Origin: SAR202 cluster bacterium
GTDB taxonomy: Bacteria > Chloroflexota > Dehalococcoidia > Lucifugimonadales > JASMAO01
Direction: 5' to 3'
Length of the DNA: 11,547 nt
Assembly: GCA_030754315.1 (NCBI GenBank)
Contig: JASMAO010000146.1
Span: 1 to 11,547, forward strand
Below, one piece after another: positions 1 through 7,325 of this stretch. Position 1 is the stretch's first letter. The number at the start of each line of letters is the position of its first letter. Position numbers and translations under genes: made by a program. The notes beneath the pieces were generated by a model. The model had not been told where the DNA came from. It did no database searches and worked only from the letters and a program-made list of their open reading frames with translations.

Positions 1-2
1 AC

Positions 3-263
3 AATCGTAGGCCTGTTGAAACAGATCATGGTTTTGAAAATGCCAGTGGCGTCAGCTATCGATTATTTGTAGACATGTCAGAACCAAATATGGCCTGGGG
101 CGCTACCCTAGCCGGACAATCAGGCCAGCCTGGCAGCGTTAATTACGCCGACAGAGTAATGGAAACTTTGAAAAACCAATACCATCCGCTACTAATGGAT
201 AAAAAAGATCTCAGTAAAGAAGCCGTGCATGAATTTTTTGCACCTAGAGATATTCAAGACTGA
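3..263 (+). CDS. Penicillin acylase family protein, C-terminal fragment (5' end outside window)
   Basis: The reading frame is open from the first complete codon at position 3 to the TGA at 261-263, so this is the 3' end of a gene beginning upstream, not a small ORF starting at the ATG at 75. The roughly 86 visible residues match the C-terminus of penicillin acylase/amidase (Ntn-hydrolase) proteins: an SGVSYRLFVDMSEP strand, then GQSGQPGSVNYADR, then a YHPL motif near the end. Known members cleave amide bonds of N-acyl compounds such as beta-lactam side chains, acyl-homoserine lactones or N-acyl amino acids, and are usually processed into two chains with an N-terminal Ser on the large chain. 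That Ser and any signal peptide are outside the window, so activity, location and substrate cannot be judged. The next gene starts 69 nt downstream on the same strand. Family confidence is good; specificity is unknown. Confidence 0.8.
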   Translation, partial: NRRPVETDHGFENASGVSYRLFVDMSEPNMAWGATLAGQSGQPGSVNYADRVMETLKNQYHPLLMDKKDLSKEAVHEFFAPRDIQD

Positions 264-332
264 TACAGGGACAAATCACACGCCAAAACTAGTGATCATT
301 GAACATTAAAATCTATACAACCGGATCAAATA

Positions 333-1502
333 ATGAAGATTGAAGAACTACGTGTAGACATAATCGAGCTGGGCGTACTCAAACCCGAATGGCGACCCCT
401 CCGCCGAATGCAAGAATATCCCGACTCACACCGTACCAAATTCGCTCATAGACCTTTTGAGGGAGCGGGTGTTACCGGGGAGCCAACACCCGCTTACGCG
501 GCAATATTAAATATGCAAACCGCTGACGGGATTGAAACTCCAGGGGTACTCTGGTCTTCCTGGAGCAAGGAACAATTAGAGTGGGATTCACGAACATTCA
601 AAGTCCAATGGGATCCCGAACTTGTAGGAATGAACGCTCTAGACAGGGAATACATTTGGCACAAAATGTGGATGGCTCGTCGCTATTTCCACATGCCAAC
701 AATCGCTCCTTTATCACTGATTGACGAGTTGCTTTGGGATCTTGCCGGTCAAAAGTCGGGATTACCAGTACATAAACTGATTGGTGGATTCCGTGACAAA
801 GTGCCGGCATACCTGACAGAAACCGCTGTTTCTTTCGAAGACACTTTAGCCTCGGCGGAGAGAGCCAAAGCTCAGGGATTTCTGGGATTTAAAGACCACG
901 CGATTCTAGGAGTAGCAACCAATATTAAATTGGCAGGTGAATTACGTAATGTCGTCGGCGACGATATGGTTCTAATGCATGATCCAGTCCAGCAATACAC
1001 GGTAGATGAAGCGATAAAGGTCGGCAGAGAACTCGAAAAGCTAGGTTTTCTGTGGATGGAAGAACCTCTGCAGGAATCAGACATCAATGGCCTTAAACGA
1101 ATTTCTGACGCCCTGGATATAGCCATTCTCGCCTTGGAATCTGTTCAGGGGGCACCTTATTTGGCAGTGCCATATTTAAGTTCGGGATCCATAGACATAG
1201 TGCGTCAAACAGGATTAGGTATAACAGGGCAAATTAAACTAGCCAACTTGGCCGAGATGTTCGGAGCAAACTGTCATGGCGGTAACCCCCATGTGGTAGC
1301 AGCTATCAGAAATGACGATTGGTGGGAGCATCCCGCGTGGCAGCCTACATCACCAGATCGTGTGCTCACAACGGAAACTTCGAAGTTAATCAGGAACACC
1401 CATTGGATTGAAAACGGATATATGCACGTACCCCAAACACCAGGGTTAGGCAGAGAAATTAAATGGGATCAAATCAAAGATCGAACCATACTCTCAATCT
1501 AA
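333..1502 (+). CDS. Mandelate racemase/muconate lactonizing enzyme family protein (enolase superfamily), atypical active site
   Basis: This 389-aa protein has the enolase-superfamily layout: an alpha+beta capping domain (about 1-125), then a (beta/alpha)7beta barrel. Visible metal-ligand candidates are Asp217 (LMHDP), Glu243/244 (WMEEP) and Glu269 (LALES). His315 in CHGGNPH is the likely barrel-end His, and Glu332 (WWEHP) may be the last-strand acid. Known members abstract a proton alpha to a carboxylate, giving racemases, cycloisomerases and acid-sugar dehydratases. Two positions are unusual: the usual Lys-x-Lys of strand 2 reads Lys187-Asp-His189, and the strand-6 region where the His-Asp dyad Asp normally sits reads DIVRQT, apparently with Thr293 there and a slight shortening before GLGIT. 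Chemistry is therefore uncertain and a dehydratase-like role is only a guess. The ATG at 333 lacks a clear Shine-Dalgarno, but the length suits the family. It is followed after 12 nt by the M28 peptidase gene, so co-transcription is likely. Confidence 0.85.
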   Translation: MKIEELRVDIIELGVLKPEWRPLRRMQEYPDSHRTKFAHRPFEGAGVTGEPTPAYAAILNMQTADGIETPGVLWSSWSKEQLEWDSRTFKVQWDPELVGMNALDREYIWHKMWMARRYFHMPTIAPLSLIDELLWDLAGQKSGLPVHKLIGGFRDKVPAYLTETAVSFEDTLASAERAKAQGFLGFKDHAILGVATNIKLAGELRNVVGDDMVLMHDPVQQYTVDEAIKVGRELEKLGFLWMEEPLQESDINGLKRISDALDIAILALESVQGAPYLAVPYLSSGSIDIVRQTGLGITGQIKLANLAEMFGANCHGGNPHVVAAIRNDDWWEHPAWQPTSPDRVLTTETSKLIRNTHWIENGYMHVPQTPGLGREIKWDQIKDRTILSI

Positions 1503-1514
1503 AAAGGACTAGAC

Positions 1515-2897
1515 ATGACGGTTGATTGGTCTACGGCTGAAAGGTGGCTCATGGGGAGCGCTTCAACAGATTCCCTCGCAAATAAACACATCAACATGCT
1601 ATGTGATTCGATCGGAATACGCTGGGGAGGCTCCCAAGGTGAGCGGCTTGCGACAGAATACATCCGATCACAATTTGAGTCTTTTGGTCTAAGATCAACT
1701 TCAATCGAAAATTTTCAGGTTAATTCTTGGAAGGCTACATCTGCTGATATTTTAATCAGTGATGAAGCAGACAGGACGATTGATGCGAGAGCCAGCCTGT
1801 TTTGTCCGTCGATAAACGTTACGGCACCGTTGGTAGACGTCGGATTCGGAATGCCTCATGAAGTCAAAGCCCTGAATCAAAGCCTAGAGGGAACCATTGC
1901 CTTGATGGCAAGCGGCTATGAACCATTTACTTTGCCTGAATCGTTAACCCTGCGGCTCGAACGCCTATCCAGATTAGGTGTAGTAGGGTGCATTACTCCC
2001 CACGCTACCGGTGGCCGTCATACGGCACATGGTCATGCAAGTGACTGGCGTGACCATAATCCTAATGATGTTCCTTTGCCATTAATCCATACCTCCCGCG
2101 AAGACGGGGCGTTATTGATGCGTAGAGCCGCTGCCGGAGCTTCTGTAACTGTGCACGTTGATTCCAAGCAACTCAAGGAGACTTCTTCAAACGTAATTGG
2201 CGATCTGACAGGTAAAAACTGGCCAGATGAATGGATAATTCTTGGTGCTCACCATGACACCACCGTAGATTCTCCGGGTGCAAATGACAATGCCTCAGGT
2301 TGCACAGTAGTTTTAGAAACTGCGCGCCTACTCGCGGGACTACAGCGGGAATACAACATAAGCCCAGGTCGATCTATACGTTTCGCTACATTCGGTTCGG
2401 AAGAACAAGGCCTACAGGGTTCTACAGCGTTTGTAAAAAAACACTACGGTAATGATCCAATCCCGAGATTAATGATCAATCTGGATGAACTCGCAACAGG
2501 TGCTATGAAAGGCGTCGCTCTGCAATTCCCAGAATTACGTCCGTTAATTCAACGAGAACTGGATGCTATGAATGAAGGGCTGACTTGTCATGTGATGTCA
2601 CAGATGGATTCTTCGGGAGATATGTTCCCGTTTGCTTTAAGGGGAATACAATCGGGAATGCTCTGGCGCTGGAGATTCGTCGGCCGACACCCTGATGCGG
2701 GCTTTGGGCACAGCTCATCAGACACCTTGGATAAAGTTCGAACTCGAGAACTAAAAGAGTATGCAGGACTACTCGCAAGATTGCTCTTGCGCGTATCTCA
2801 TACCACTCCTGATCAATGGCCTGAAAAGTCCCTTGACATCGACGAGATAGCAGCAAGAACTGCCAGCGAACGAGGGTCGGCTGCAAGAACCATGTAA
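1515..2897 (+). CDS. M28 family zinc metallopeptidase (aminopeptidase-like) with PA-type insert
   Basis: This is a 460-aa protein with the co-catalytic zinc set of family M28: His246 and Asp248 in GAHHD, Asp258 in PGANDNASG, Glu296-Glu297 in GSEEQG (catalytic base and ligand), Asp324 in NLDE, and His399 in GFGHSS. Residues about 100-215 resemble a protease-associated-like insert, ending PLPLIHTSREDGALL before a VTVHVD strand. Known M28 enzymes remove N-terminal residues from peptides or deacylate and carboxy-cleave related substrates; the exact specificity here is unknown. The N-terminus (MTVDWSTAERW) has no signal peptide or lipobox, so a cytoplasmic enzyme acting on imported peptides is inferred. 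The ATG is preceded by AGGA at 1505-1508 with 6-nt spacing, supporting the start. It lies 12 nt after the racemase-family gene and ends 18 nt from the convergent aminotransferase. Confidence 0.9.
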   Translation: MTVDWSTAERWLMGSASTDSLANKHINMLCDSIGIRWGGSQGERLATEYIRSQFESFGLRSTSIENFQVNSWKATSADILISDEADRTIDARASLFCPSINVTAPLVDVGFGMPHEVKALNQSLEGTIALMASGYEPFTLPESLTLRLERLSRLGVVGCITPHATGGRHTAHGHASDWRDHNPNDVPLPLIHTSREDGALLMRRAAAGASVTVHVDSKQLKETSSNVIGDLTGKNWPDEWIILGAHHDTTVDSPGANDNASGCTVVLETARLLAGLQREYNISPGRSIRFATFGSEEQGLQGSTAFVKKHYGNDPIPRLMINLDELATGAMKGVALQFPELRPLIQRELDAMNEGLTCHVMSQMDSSGDMFPFALRGIQSGMLWRWRFVGRHPDAGFGHSSSDTLDKVRTRELKEYAGLLARLLLRVSHTTPDQWPEKSLDIDEIAARTASERGSAARTM

Positions 2898-2915
2898 CGC
2901 TGTCGAACTTAATGG

Positions 2916-4211
2916 TTAAATCAAACCAGACGAGCGCACCGCTTGCAGACCTGCCTCATATTTATTCACCGTCTCATCTATATCATGATCACTGTGGGTA
3001 GCCGAAAGTATCATCGACGCAGGATGCGTCCATAACCCTTCATTAATAATCGCAAGTTGTAGCTGATCCAAGACTTCATTTGCAACCGGGCGACCTCCCT
3101 GCTCAACACCAACAGGAACGGCATGCGGATCATCGGTATCAACTGGCGTACCAAGACTAACCATTACTATCGACGACACACCGTAAGCTCCACCAGGGAT
3201 TTCCATAGACTGGAGAACTTTATTTATGCCATCCTTTAATCGCACTGCCTGTTTCTCAGCAGTTTCGACAATACCATCACGTTCAACTATCCCAAGAGCA
3301 GTACTTCCTGCAGAGGCTGATAAAGGATTTGCGTTGAATGTTCCCGGATGACGAATACCCCCTTCTCCAACAGTATCTATCACATCGGCTCTACCACCCA
3401 CACATCCACCGGGTAATCCTCCTGCAAGTATCTTTGCAAACGCACTCAAGTCAGGGGTTATGCCGTACCGTCCCTGACATCCGGCATTAGACCATCTAAA
3501 CCCACTTACAACCTCATCAAAAATCAACAAAACACCGTGAGTTGTCGTTAGTTCACGCAAGCCACGGATGAATTCGGGAGGAGCAATGTCGTTTCCCTGG
3601 AACACAACGGATGCAATATCGTCATGGCCTGTGAGAATTTCGTCTATGGCATCAAGATCGTGGGGAGGAGCATTGATTATAGAATCGCTCGTACCACTAG
3701 GAATTCCATACTGGCGATCTGTCTCCGGATCCGTAACATAAGCTGGATCAGACCAACCGTGAAACGCGCCCGCAAACTTCACAATCTTCTCTTTACCGCT
3801 GAAAACTCTTGCCATCTTAAAGGCCATCATTAGGGCCTCTGTACCAGATCCAACAAAACGAAGTTTTTCTACCGAGGGGACCAACCGACATACAGCATCA
3901 CCCCATTCAACTTCGAAACGCGTTCCAGAACTTAAATGAGTGCCATTTGCCATCTGTGATTGAACAGCATTAACGACCGCCGGATGGGCTTGTCCAAGGA
4001 TCATAGATCCGTGACCAGTTTTGTAATCAATGTACTCGTTACCGTCAACGTCCCATTTAAGTGGCCCCAATCCGCGCTCCATATAGACGGGATAAGGAAA
4101 CATTTGACGAGAAACATGAGTTACCCCTTGGGCAAACAGATCGTTCGCCTTGTCGGCTAATGGCTTTGATTGAGGGTGTAACTCGACGAACTTAGCTTCA
4201 ATGCGGTTCAT
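2916..4211 (-). CDS. PLP-dependent class III aminotransferase, glutamate-1-semialdehyde aminomutase-like
   Basis: This is a 431-aa fold-type I, class III aminotransferase. Visible PLP features are the phosphate-binding GSGTEA (121-126), His151 in FHGW for ring stacking, Asp232 in IFDEVVSGFR for the pyridine nitrogen, the Schiff-base Lys260 in FAKILAGGLPGG, and GTFNANP (290-296) from the partner subunit. Overall order and length are closest to the HemL/GSA aminomutase branch. That enzyme normally makes 5-aminolevulinate, but no tetrapyrrole gene is nearby and the neighbours are peptide and amide catabolic, so an omega-amino-acid or amino-acid transaminase is equally plausible. No gene symbol is given for this reason. 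The start is well supported: AAAGGA, six nt, ATG on the minus strand. A perfect 7-bp inverted repeat sits just upstream of that ribosome binding site. The gene is divergent from the importer operon and convergent with the M28 peptidase. Confidence 0.9.
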   Translation of the reverse strand: MNRIEAKFVELHPQSKPLADKANDLFAQGVTHVSRQMFPYPVYMERGLGPLKWDVDGNEYIDYKTGHGSMILGQAHPAVVNAVQSQMANGTHLSSGTRFEVEWGDAVCRLVPSVEKLRFVGSGTEALMMAFKMARVFSGKEKIVKFAGAFHGWSDPAYVTDPETDRQYGIPSGTSDSIINAPPHDLDAIDEILTGHDDIASVVFQGNDIAPPEFIRGLRELTTTHGVLLIFDEVVSGFRWSNAGCQGRYGITPDLSAFAKILAGGLPGGCVGGRADVIDTVGEGGIRHPGTFNANPLSASAGSTALGIVERDGIVETAEKQAVRLKDGINKVLQSMEIPGGAYGVSSIVMVSLGTPVDTDDPHAVPVGVEQGGRPVANEVLDQLQLAIINEGLWTHPASMILSATHSDHDIDETVNKYEAGLQAVRSSGLI

Positions 4212-4223
4212 TTTTTTTCCTTT

Positions 4224-4243
4224 GTTAAAGCAGAGACTTTAAC
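4224..4243 (-). promoter_or_regulatory. Inverted repeat overlapping the upstream edge of the aminotransferase ribosome binding site
   Basis: GTTAAAG (4224-4230) and CTTTAAC (4237-4243) are perfect 7-nt complements around a 6-nt loop. On the minus strand this hairpin would end where the AAAGGA ribosome binding site (4218-4223) begins. It could be a 5'-UTR hairpin affecting ribosome access or mRNA stability, or a protein-binding dyad in DNA. The stem is AT-rich and short, so chance is possible. Confidence 0.35.
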
Positions 4244-4366
4244 TCATTTGGTTTCCAATTTAAGTCACTCATATCGACAAACGAAATACAAGCCATTTTC
4301 TTTATTGAAACTCGAGCGTATTCATAAATCAGACGGCACGCCCAGAGAACTAAATAAACAATCCGT

Positions 4367-4382
4367 ATATTTATATAAATAT
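4367..4382. promoter_or_regulatory. Perfect 16-bp AT-only palindrome, candidate operator or promoter core
   Basis: The 16 bases at 4367-4382 equal their own reverse complement, consist only of A and T, and sit between the two divergent genes about 110 nt before the binding-protein start. It contains TATAAA in both orientations and could serve as a -10-like element or a dimeric repressor site. Function is inferred from position and symmetry only. Confidence 0.35.
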
Positions 4383-4492
4383 GTGATATCGGTACCCAAG
4401 TACGTTCTCCAAAGCCTGATGTAGTGTAACCTTCGCGCGTGACCCACCAAGGGTAACGATGATATCTATATTCTCAGGAGATACATTCAAAA

Positions 4493-6184
4493 ATGGTATT
4501 CCGAAAAAAGGCTTGGCTTCTTGTCATTACCGCTCTGTCATCAGTCACCATGCTGATTATGGCTTGCGGAGGTGAAGCAGAAACTATCACTGTTGTAGAA
4601 ACAGTAGTAGTTGAAAAAGAAGTCGAAAAAGAAGTCGAAGTCGTAAAAGAAGTCGAGGCTCCTCAGTCTGACGGCAGATACGGCGGTGAGCTAACGATAG
4701 CCTTAGGTGCTGCTATATCCACACTCGACGTCCATCGAACCACTGGTACAACCGCTTATGAAGTCTCATTTGCTGTTCAGGAACGGATGATGTCTTATAA
4801 CAGTGACCTGCAGGCTACGCCGCTACTGGTGGATACCTGGGAAGTCTCTGCTGATGGTATGCAATGGAATTTCACGCTCCGCGACGGAATCAAATTCCAT
4901 AATGGAGTTCCGTTCAATGCAGAGCATGCTGTCAAATCATGGGAGCGCTGGGCAGAACGTGACAACTATGGTTCACTGATTTTCGGTTTCGTTGATGACA
5001 TATCCGTAACTGGTGATCTCACGTTTTCTATAGACATGGTCGAACCTACCGCTCTGGTACTTGAAGCCTTAGCCCGCATAGGTGGATACGCTCCTGTAAT
5101 GATGCCGCCTGAGATGTACGACGTCGCGGCGGCTGAGGGTGCTGATGTCTTAATCGGAACCGGACCGTATGAACTAGATGAATGGGCTACTGGTGATCAT
5201 CTGCGCGTAAAGCGCTATGAGGATTACAGCCCTGCAGACTCTGCCGCTTCGTTTATGGCAGGTCGTAAAGACGCTTTCTTCGACACTGTCGATTACGTCG
5301 TTATCCCGGACTCCAATGCCAGAGTCGCCGCTTTAGAAGTCGGTCAGGTCGATCTGTTGGGCCGTGACGTTCCGGCTGACATGGTAGATACGCTAACAGC
5401 AAATCCTGATGTTAGAGTCGCGGTCGCCACTACAAGCCCTGCTCGTGAAGGAGCATGGATTGACAACATAGAGGGTCCATTTACCGACGCAAGAGTTAGA
5501 CGTGCATTTGCAATGGCCTTCCCTGTAGAGGACGCGCTAATCGCAGGTCACGGAGACAGCCGGTTCTACACTCTTTGCCCATCGATGATGGCCTGTGCAG
5601 GCAAATGGGGTGGCTGGGCTGACGGATCTGAAGGGGTTTACAACTACCACGACAAAGGTGGACTTGAAGCTGCGAAGCAAACCATCAAAGATCTAGGATT
5701 GGTCGGCACGGACATAACTGTCCTTCAAGCTGGAGACCGAGCAAGGTTCTCAGGGCCGGCCGAAATCTCTCGTCAGACACTTGAAAAGATGGGTTTTAAC
5801 GTCATCTTCAAGCAAACTGACTGGGCTACTCAAACTAACTGGCGTGAAAAACCTGAATTATGGGATGTCTTCCATACAGCAGGTGGCGGAGCTTGGGCTG
5901 CTAACCCATTGCTCAACAGTTCTTTGGCCAAGAACAAGTACTGGAATAAGTACCAAGATGAATCTGGTGCTATGACTGCTGGAATGGAGGAGCTCGCAAG
6001 AGCATCCTCAGCTGACGAACAACTTGCGATCGTAAAAGAGATGCAAAATGTCTTCTGGCAGGACGTGCCGTACATTTCCTTTGGTGACAGTTTTGGCGTC
6101 GGAGCAGTACGTGCTGACGTTCAAGGTGCTCAAAGCTTGTATAGCATGTCGTGGAACCCCTACAACGCTTGGCGGTCAAAGTAA
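4493..6184 (+). CDS. Peptide/oligopeptide ABC transporter substrate-binding lipoprotein (SBP family 5)
   Basis: This is a 563-aa extracytoplasmic binding protein of the DppA/OppA/NikA type, which captures short peptides or related ligands for the downstream permeases. The N-terminus is a lipoprotein signal: basic MVFRKK, a hydrophobic core (7-21), and lipobox IMAC with Cys25 as the lipidated residue. Residues about 31-55 form a Val/Glu/Lys tether with repeated EKEV, typical of Chloroflexota binding proteins. The mature domain starts near GRYGGELTIALG and shows family marks: LVDTWEVSADGMQWNFTLRDGIKFHNGVPF (112-141 region) and GTGPYELDEW (222-231). It ends with a WNPYNAWRSK tail close to the family norm. 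The ATG is preceded by AGGAG at 4476-4480. It is the first gene of the importer operon, separated from the permeases by a stem-loop, consistent with higher expression of the binding protein. The ligand cannot be read from sequence. Confidence 0.93.
   Translation: MVFRKKAWLLVITALSSVTMLIMACGGEAETITVVETVVVEKEVEKEVEVVKEVEAPQSDGRYGGELTIALGAAISTLDVHRTTGTTAYEVSFAVQERMMSYNSDLQATPLLVDTWEVSADGMQWNFTLRDGIKFHNGVPFNAEHAVKSWERWAERDNYGSLIFGFVDDISVTGDLTFSIDMVEPTALVLEALARIGGYAPVMMPPEMYDVAAAEGADVLIGTGPYELDEWATGDHLRVKRYEDYSPADSAASFMAGRKDAFFDTVDYVVIPDSNARVAALEVGQVDLLGRDVPADMVDTLTANPDVRVAVATTSPAREGAWIDNIEGPFTDARVRRAFAMAFPVEDALIAGHGDSRFYTLCPSMMACAGKWGGWADGSEGVYNYHDKGGLEAAKQTIKDLGLVGTDITVLQAGDRARFSGPAEISRQTLEKMGFNVIFKQTDWATQTNWREKPELWDVFHTAGGGAWAANPLLNSSLAKNKYWNKYQDESGAMTAGMEELARASSADEQLAIVKEMQNVFWQDVPYISFGDSFGVGAVRADVQGAQSLYSMSWNPYNAWRSK
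4613..4636 (+). repeat. Perfect 12-nt tandem duplication in the lipoprotein tether
   Basis: GAAAAAGAAGTC occurs twice head to tail (4613-4624 and 4625-4636), encoding EKEV-EKEV at residues 41-48. Diverged copies of the EV/KEV unit continue to about 4656. In-frame repeats of this kind can change tether length by slippage without breaking the frame. It lies just after the lipidated Cys, outside the ligand-binding fold. Confidence 0.8.
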
Positions 6185-6383
6185 ATTCTTCTGACTGTTG
6201 AGTAGTAAGTACAACTGATCACAGGCGGCGGGATTCGAAAGAGTCTCGCCGCCTGCTTGTCAGCATTACAACACGTGTATAACTAAACTTAACCAAACTA
6301 ACTAGAACAATTAGCTGATCTCACAAATAGCTAGTTTTTGACGGACTTCGCAGAGATTAGAAAATAAAGGTTTGAACGTTTAA
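6185..6383 (+). other. Intergenic spacer between binding-protein and permease genes
   Basis: This 199-nt spacer holds the GC-rich stem-loop at 6222-6255 and otherwise AT-rich non-coding sequence. TTGACG at 6338-6343 resembles a -35 element, but I see no convincing -10 at normal spacing (only A-rich sequence near 6358-6367), so an internal promoter for the permease genes is possible and unproven. AAAGG at 6366-6370 is the best ribosome binding site for the permease, 13 nt from its TTG. An 8-bp palindrome, ACACGTGT, lies at 6271-6278. Confidence 0.5.
6222..6255 (+). terminator. Strong GC stem-loop after the binding-protein gene (attenuator or mRNA-stabilising hairpin)
   Basis: The arms at 6222-6233 and 6244-6255 pair over 12 bp (9 perfect, mostly GC, outer pairs, then one G-U and two more pairs) with a 10-nt loop. 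It starts 38 nt after the binding-protein stop codon. No T-run follows, so it is not a canonical intrinsic terminator. A processing or 3'-protection hairpin that raises binding-protein mRNA over permease mRNA, as known in other importer operons, fits well. Confidence 0.6.
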
Positions 6384-7325
6384 TTGACTGCTTATATTTT
6401 TAAGCGCGTGCTAGCCGTAATTCCAATATTGATCTTTGTTGGAATCGCAACCTTTTCACTAGTTCACATCGCACCAGGCGATGCCGCCAATATCATGGCA
6501 GGTGATTACGCCGGTCCGGATGATGTGAAACTCATACGGGCTGAATTGGGACTAGACAAGCCGGTCACCACCCAATTCGTCGAATGGGCTAGCCGTACCC
6601 TCAGGGGCGATTTCGGAAAATCAATATATTCGGGTAGAACAGTGGCTGAGCTTGTCAGTCAAAGATTAGAACCTACTATCAGCCTTACAATTGTAGGCGG
6701 TACCCTTGCGGTGCTCCTCGGAATTCCTCTGGGAGTTTTTGCCGCATGGAGGGCCGGATCCCGGTGGGATCGAGGCATCCAAATATTCGCCGCTTTGGGT
6801 ATTTCTGTGCCGGGATTCTGGCTAGGATTCATATTTATTCTAGCGTTTGCCGTATATTTGAGATGGTTTCCGGTCATCGGATATGTATCTGTAACAGAAG
6901 ATTTCACAGGCTGGATAAGGTCAATTACATTGCCCGTGTCACTTCTTGCCATAAGCGGTTCATCGGTAATCATACGAATGACGCGCGGTTCAATACTTGA
7001 AGTGCTCAGAGAAGATTTTATTCGTACAGCCAGAGCCAAAGGGTTAGCAAACAGGCCGGTGCTTTTCAGACACGCATTGCGAGCCGGCGCTATTCCAATT
7101 ATCACGGTGATAGGGACGCTGGCCGGAGCCTTGATTACAGGTGTTGTGGTAACCGAAACGGTGTTCACAATCCCAGGTCTTGGAAGATTAATTGCTGAAA
7201 CCGTACAAAATCGTGATTTTCCAGTAGTTCAATCAATGCTTATGCTTCTGGCGTCGTTCTACGTATTTATAAATCTTATGGTCGACCTCGCATACGTTTT
7301 TTTCGATCCAAGAGTGAGGCTCTAA
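6384..7325 (+). CDS. dppB: Peptide ABC transporter permease, DppB/OppB type
   Basis: This is a 313-aa inner-membrane permease subunit. The N-terminus TAYIFKRVLAVIPILIFVGIATFSLVHIAPGD, with its conserved PGD, is classic for DppB. Further hydrophobic segments lie at about 99-121, 132-156, 180-197, 235-258 and 281-305. The cytoplasmic EAA loop that docks on the ATPases is at about 214-240 (RTARAKGLANRPVLFRHALRAG), followed by TETVFTIPGLGRL, and the protein ends FFDPRVRL. It should pair with the next gene to form the translocation channel. The start is TTG: the codon just before it (6381-6383) is an in-frame TAA and no ATG occurs until after the first membrane segment, so family length supports TTG. 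The spacer to AAAGG is long (13 nt), suggesting weak initiation. The symbol reflects subunit type; the ligand is not shown. Confidence 0.92.
   Translation: MTAYIFKRVLAVIPILIFVGIATFSLVHIAPGDAANIMAGDYAGPDDVKLIRAELGLDKPVTTQFVEWASRTLRGDFGKSIYSGRTVAELVSQRLEPTISLTIVGGTLAVLLGIPLGVFAAWRAGSRWDRGIQIFAALGISVPGFWLGFIFILAFAVYLRWFPVIGYVSVTEDFTGWIRSITLPVSLLAISGSSVIIRMTRGSILEVLREDFIRTARAKGLANRPVLFRHALRAGAIPIITVIGTLAGALITGVVVTETVFTIPGLGRLIAETVQNRDFPVVQSMLMLLASFYVFINLMVDLAYVFFDPRVRL

Larger units (their letters stand above)
4212..4492. promoter_or_regulatory. Divergent intergenic region between aminotransferase and importer operon
   Basis: This 281-nt gap separates two outward-facing genes and must hold the start of at least one transcript in each direction. 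It contains the aminotransferase ribosome binding site with an adjoining inverted repeat on the left, an AT-rich block at about 4349-4385 containing a perfect palindrome, and an AGGAG ribosome binding site at 4476-4480 for the binding-protein gene, 12 nt from its ATG. A TTGAAA at 4305-4310 resembles a -35 element, but no good -10 lies 16-18 nt downstream, so I name no specific promoter. No ORF of coding appearance is present. Confidence 0.6.

Noticed and set aside
75..263. Free-standing 62-aa ORF
   Set aside because: The frame stays open to the left window edge, and residues before the ATG match the penicillin acylase C-terminus, so it is the end of a larger gene.
2566..2886. 106-aa ORF on the minus strand
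   Set aside because: It is antisense to the C-terminal part of the M28 peptidase, including the His399 motif, and has no recognisable features.
4305..4333. Sigma70-type promoter from TTGAAA at 4305
   Set aside because: No -10-like hexamer lies at 16-18 nt spacing, so the match is only a single hexamer.
4609..4660. CRISPR-like or satellite repeat
   Set aside because: The short repeats are in frame inside the lipoprotein tether and have no spacer structure.
6271..6278. ACACGTGT palindrome as an operator
   Set aside because: Eight bp is too short to stand out from chance and no second copy is nearby.
6659..7168. 169-aa ORF on the minus strand
   Set aside because: It lies wholly antisense to the DppB gene, whose protein motifs are unmistakable, and its translation resembles no family.
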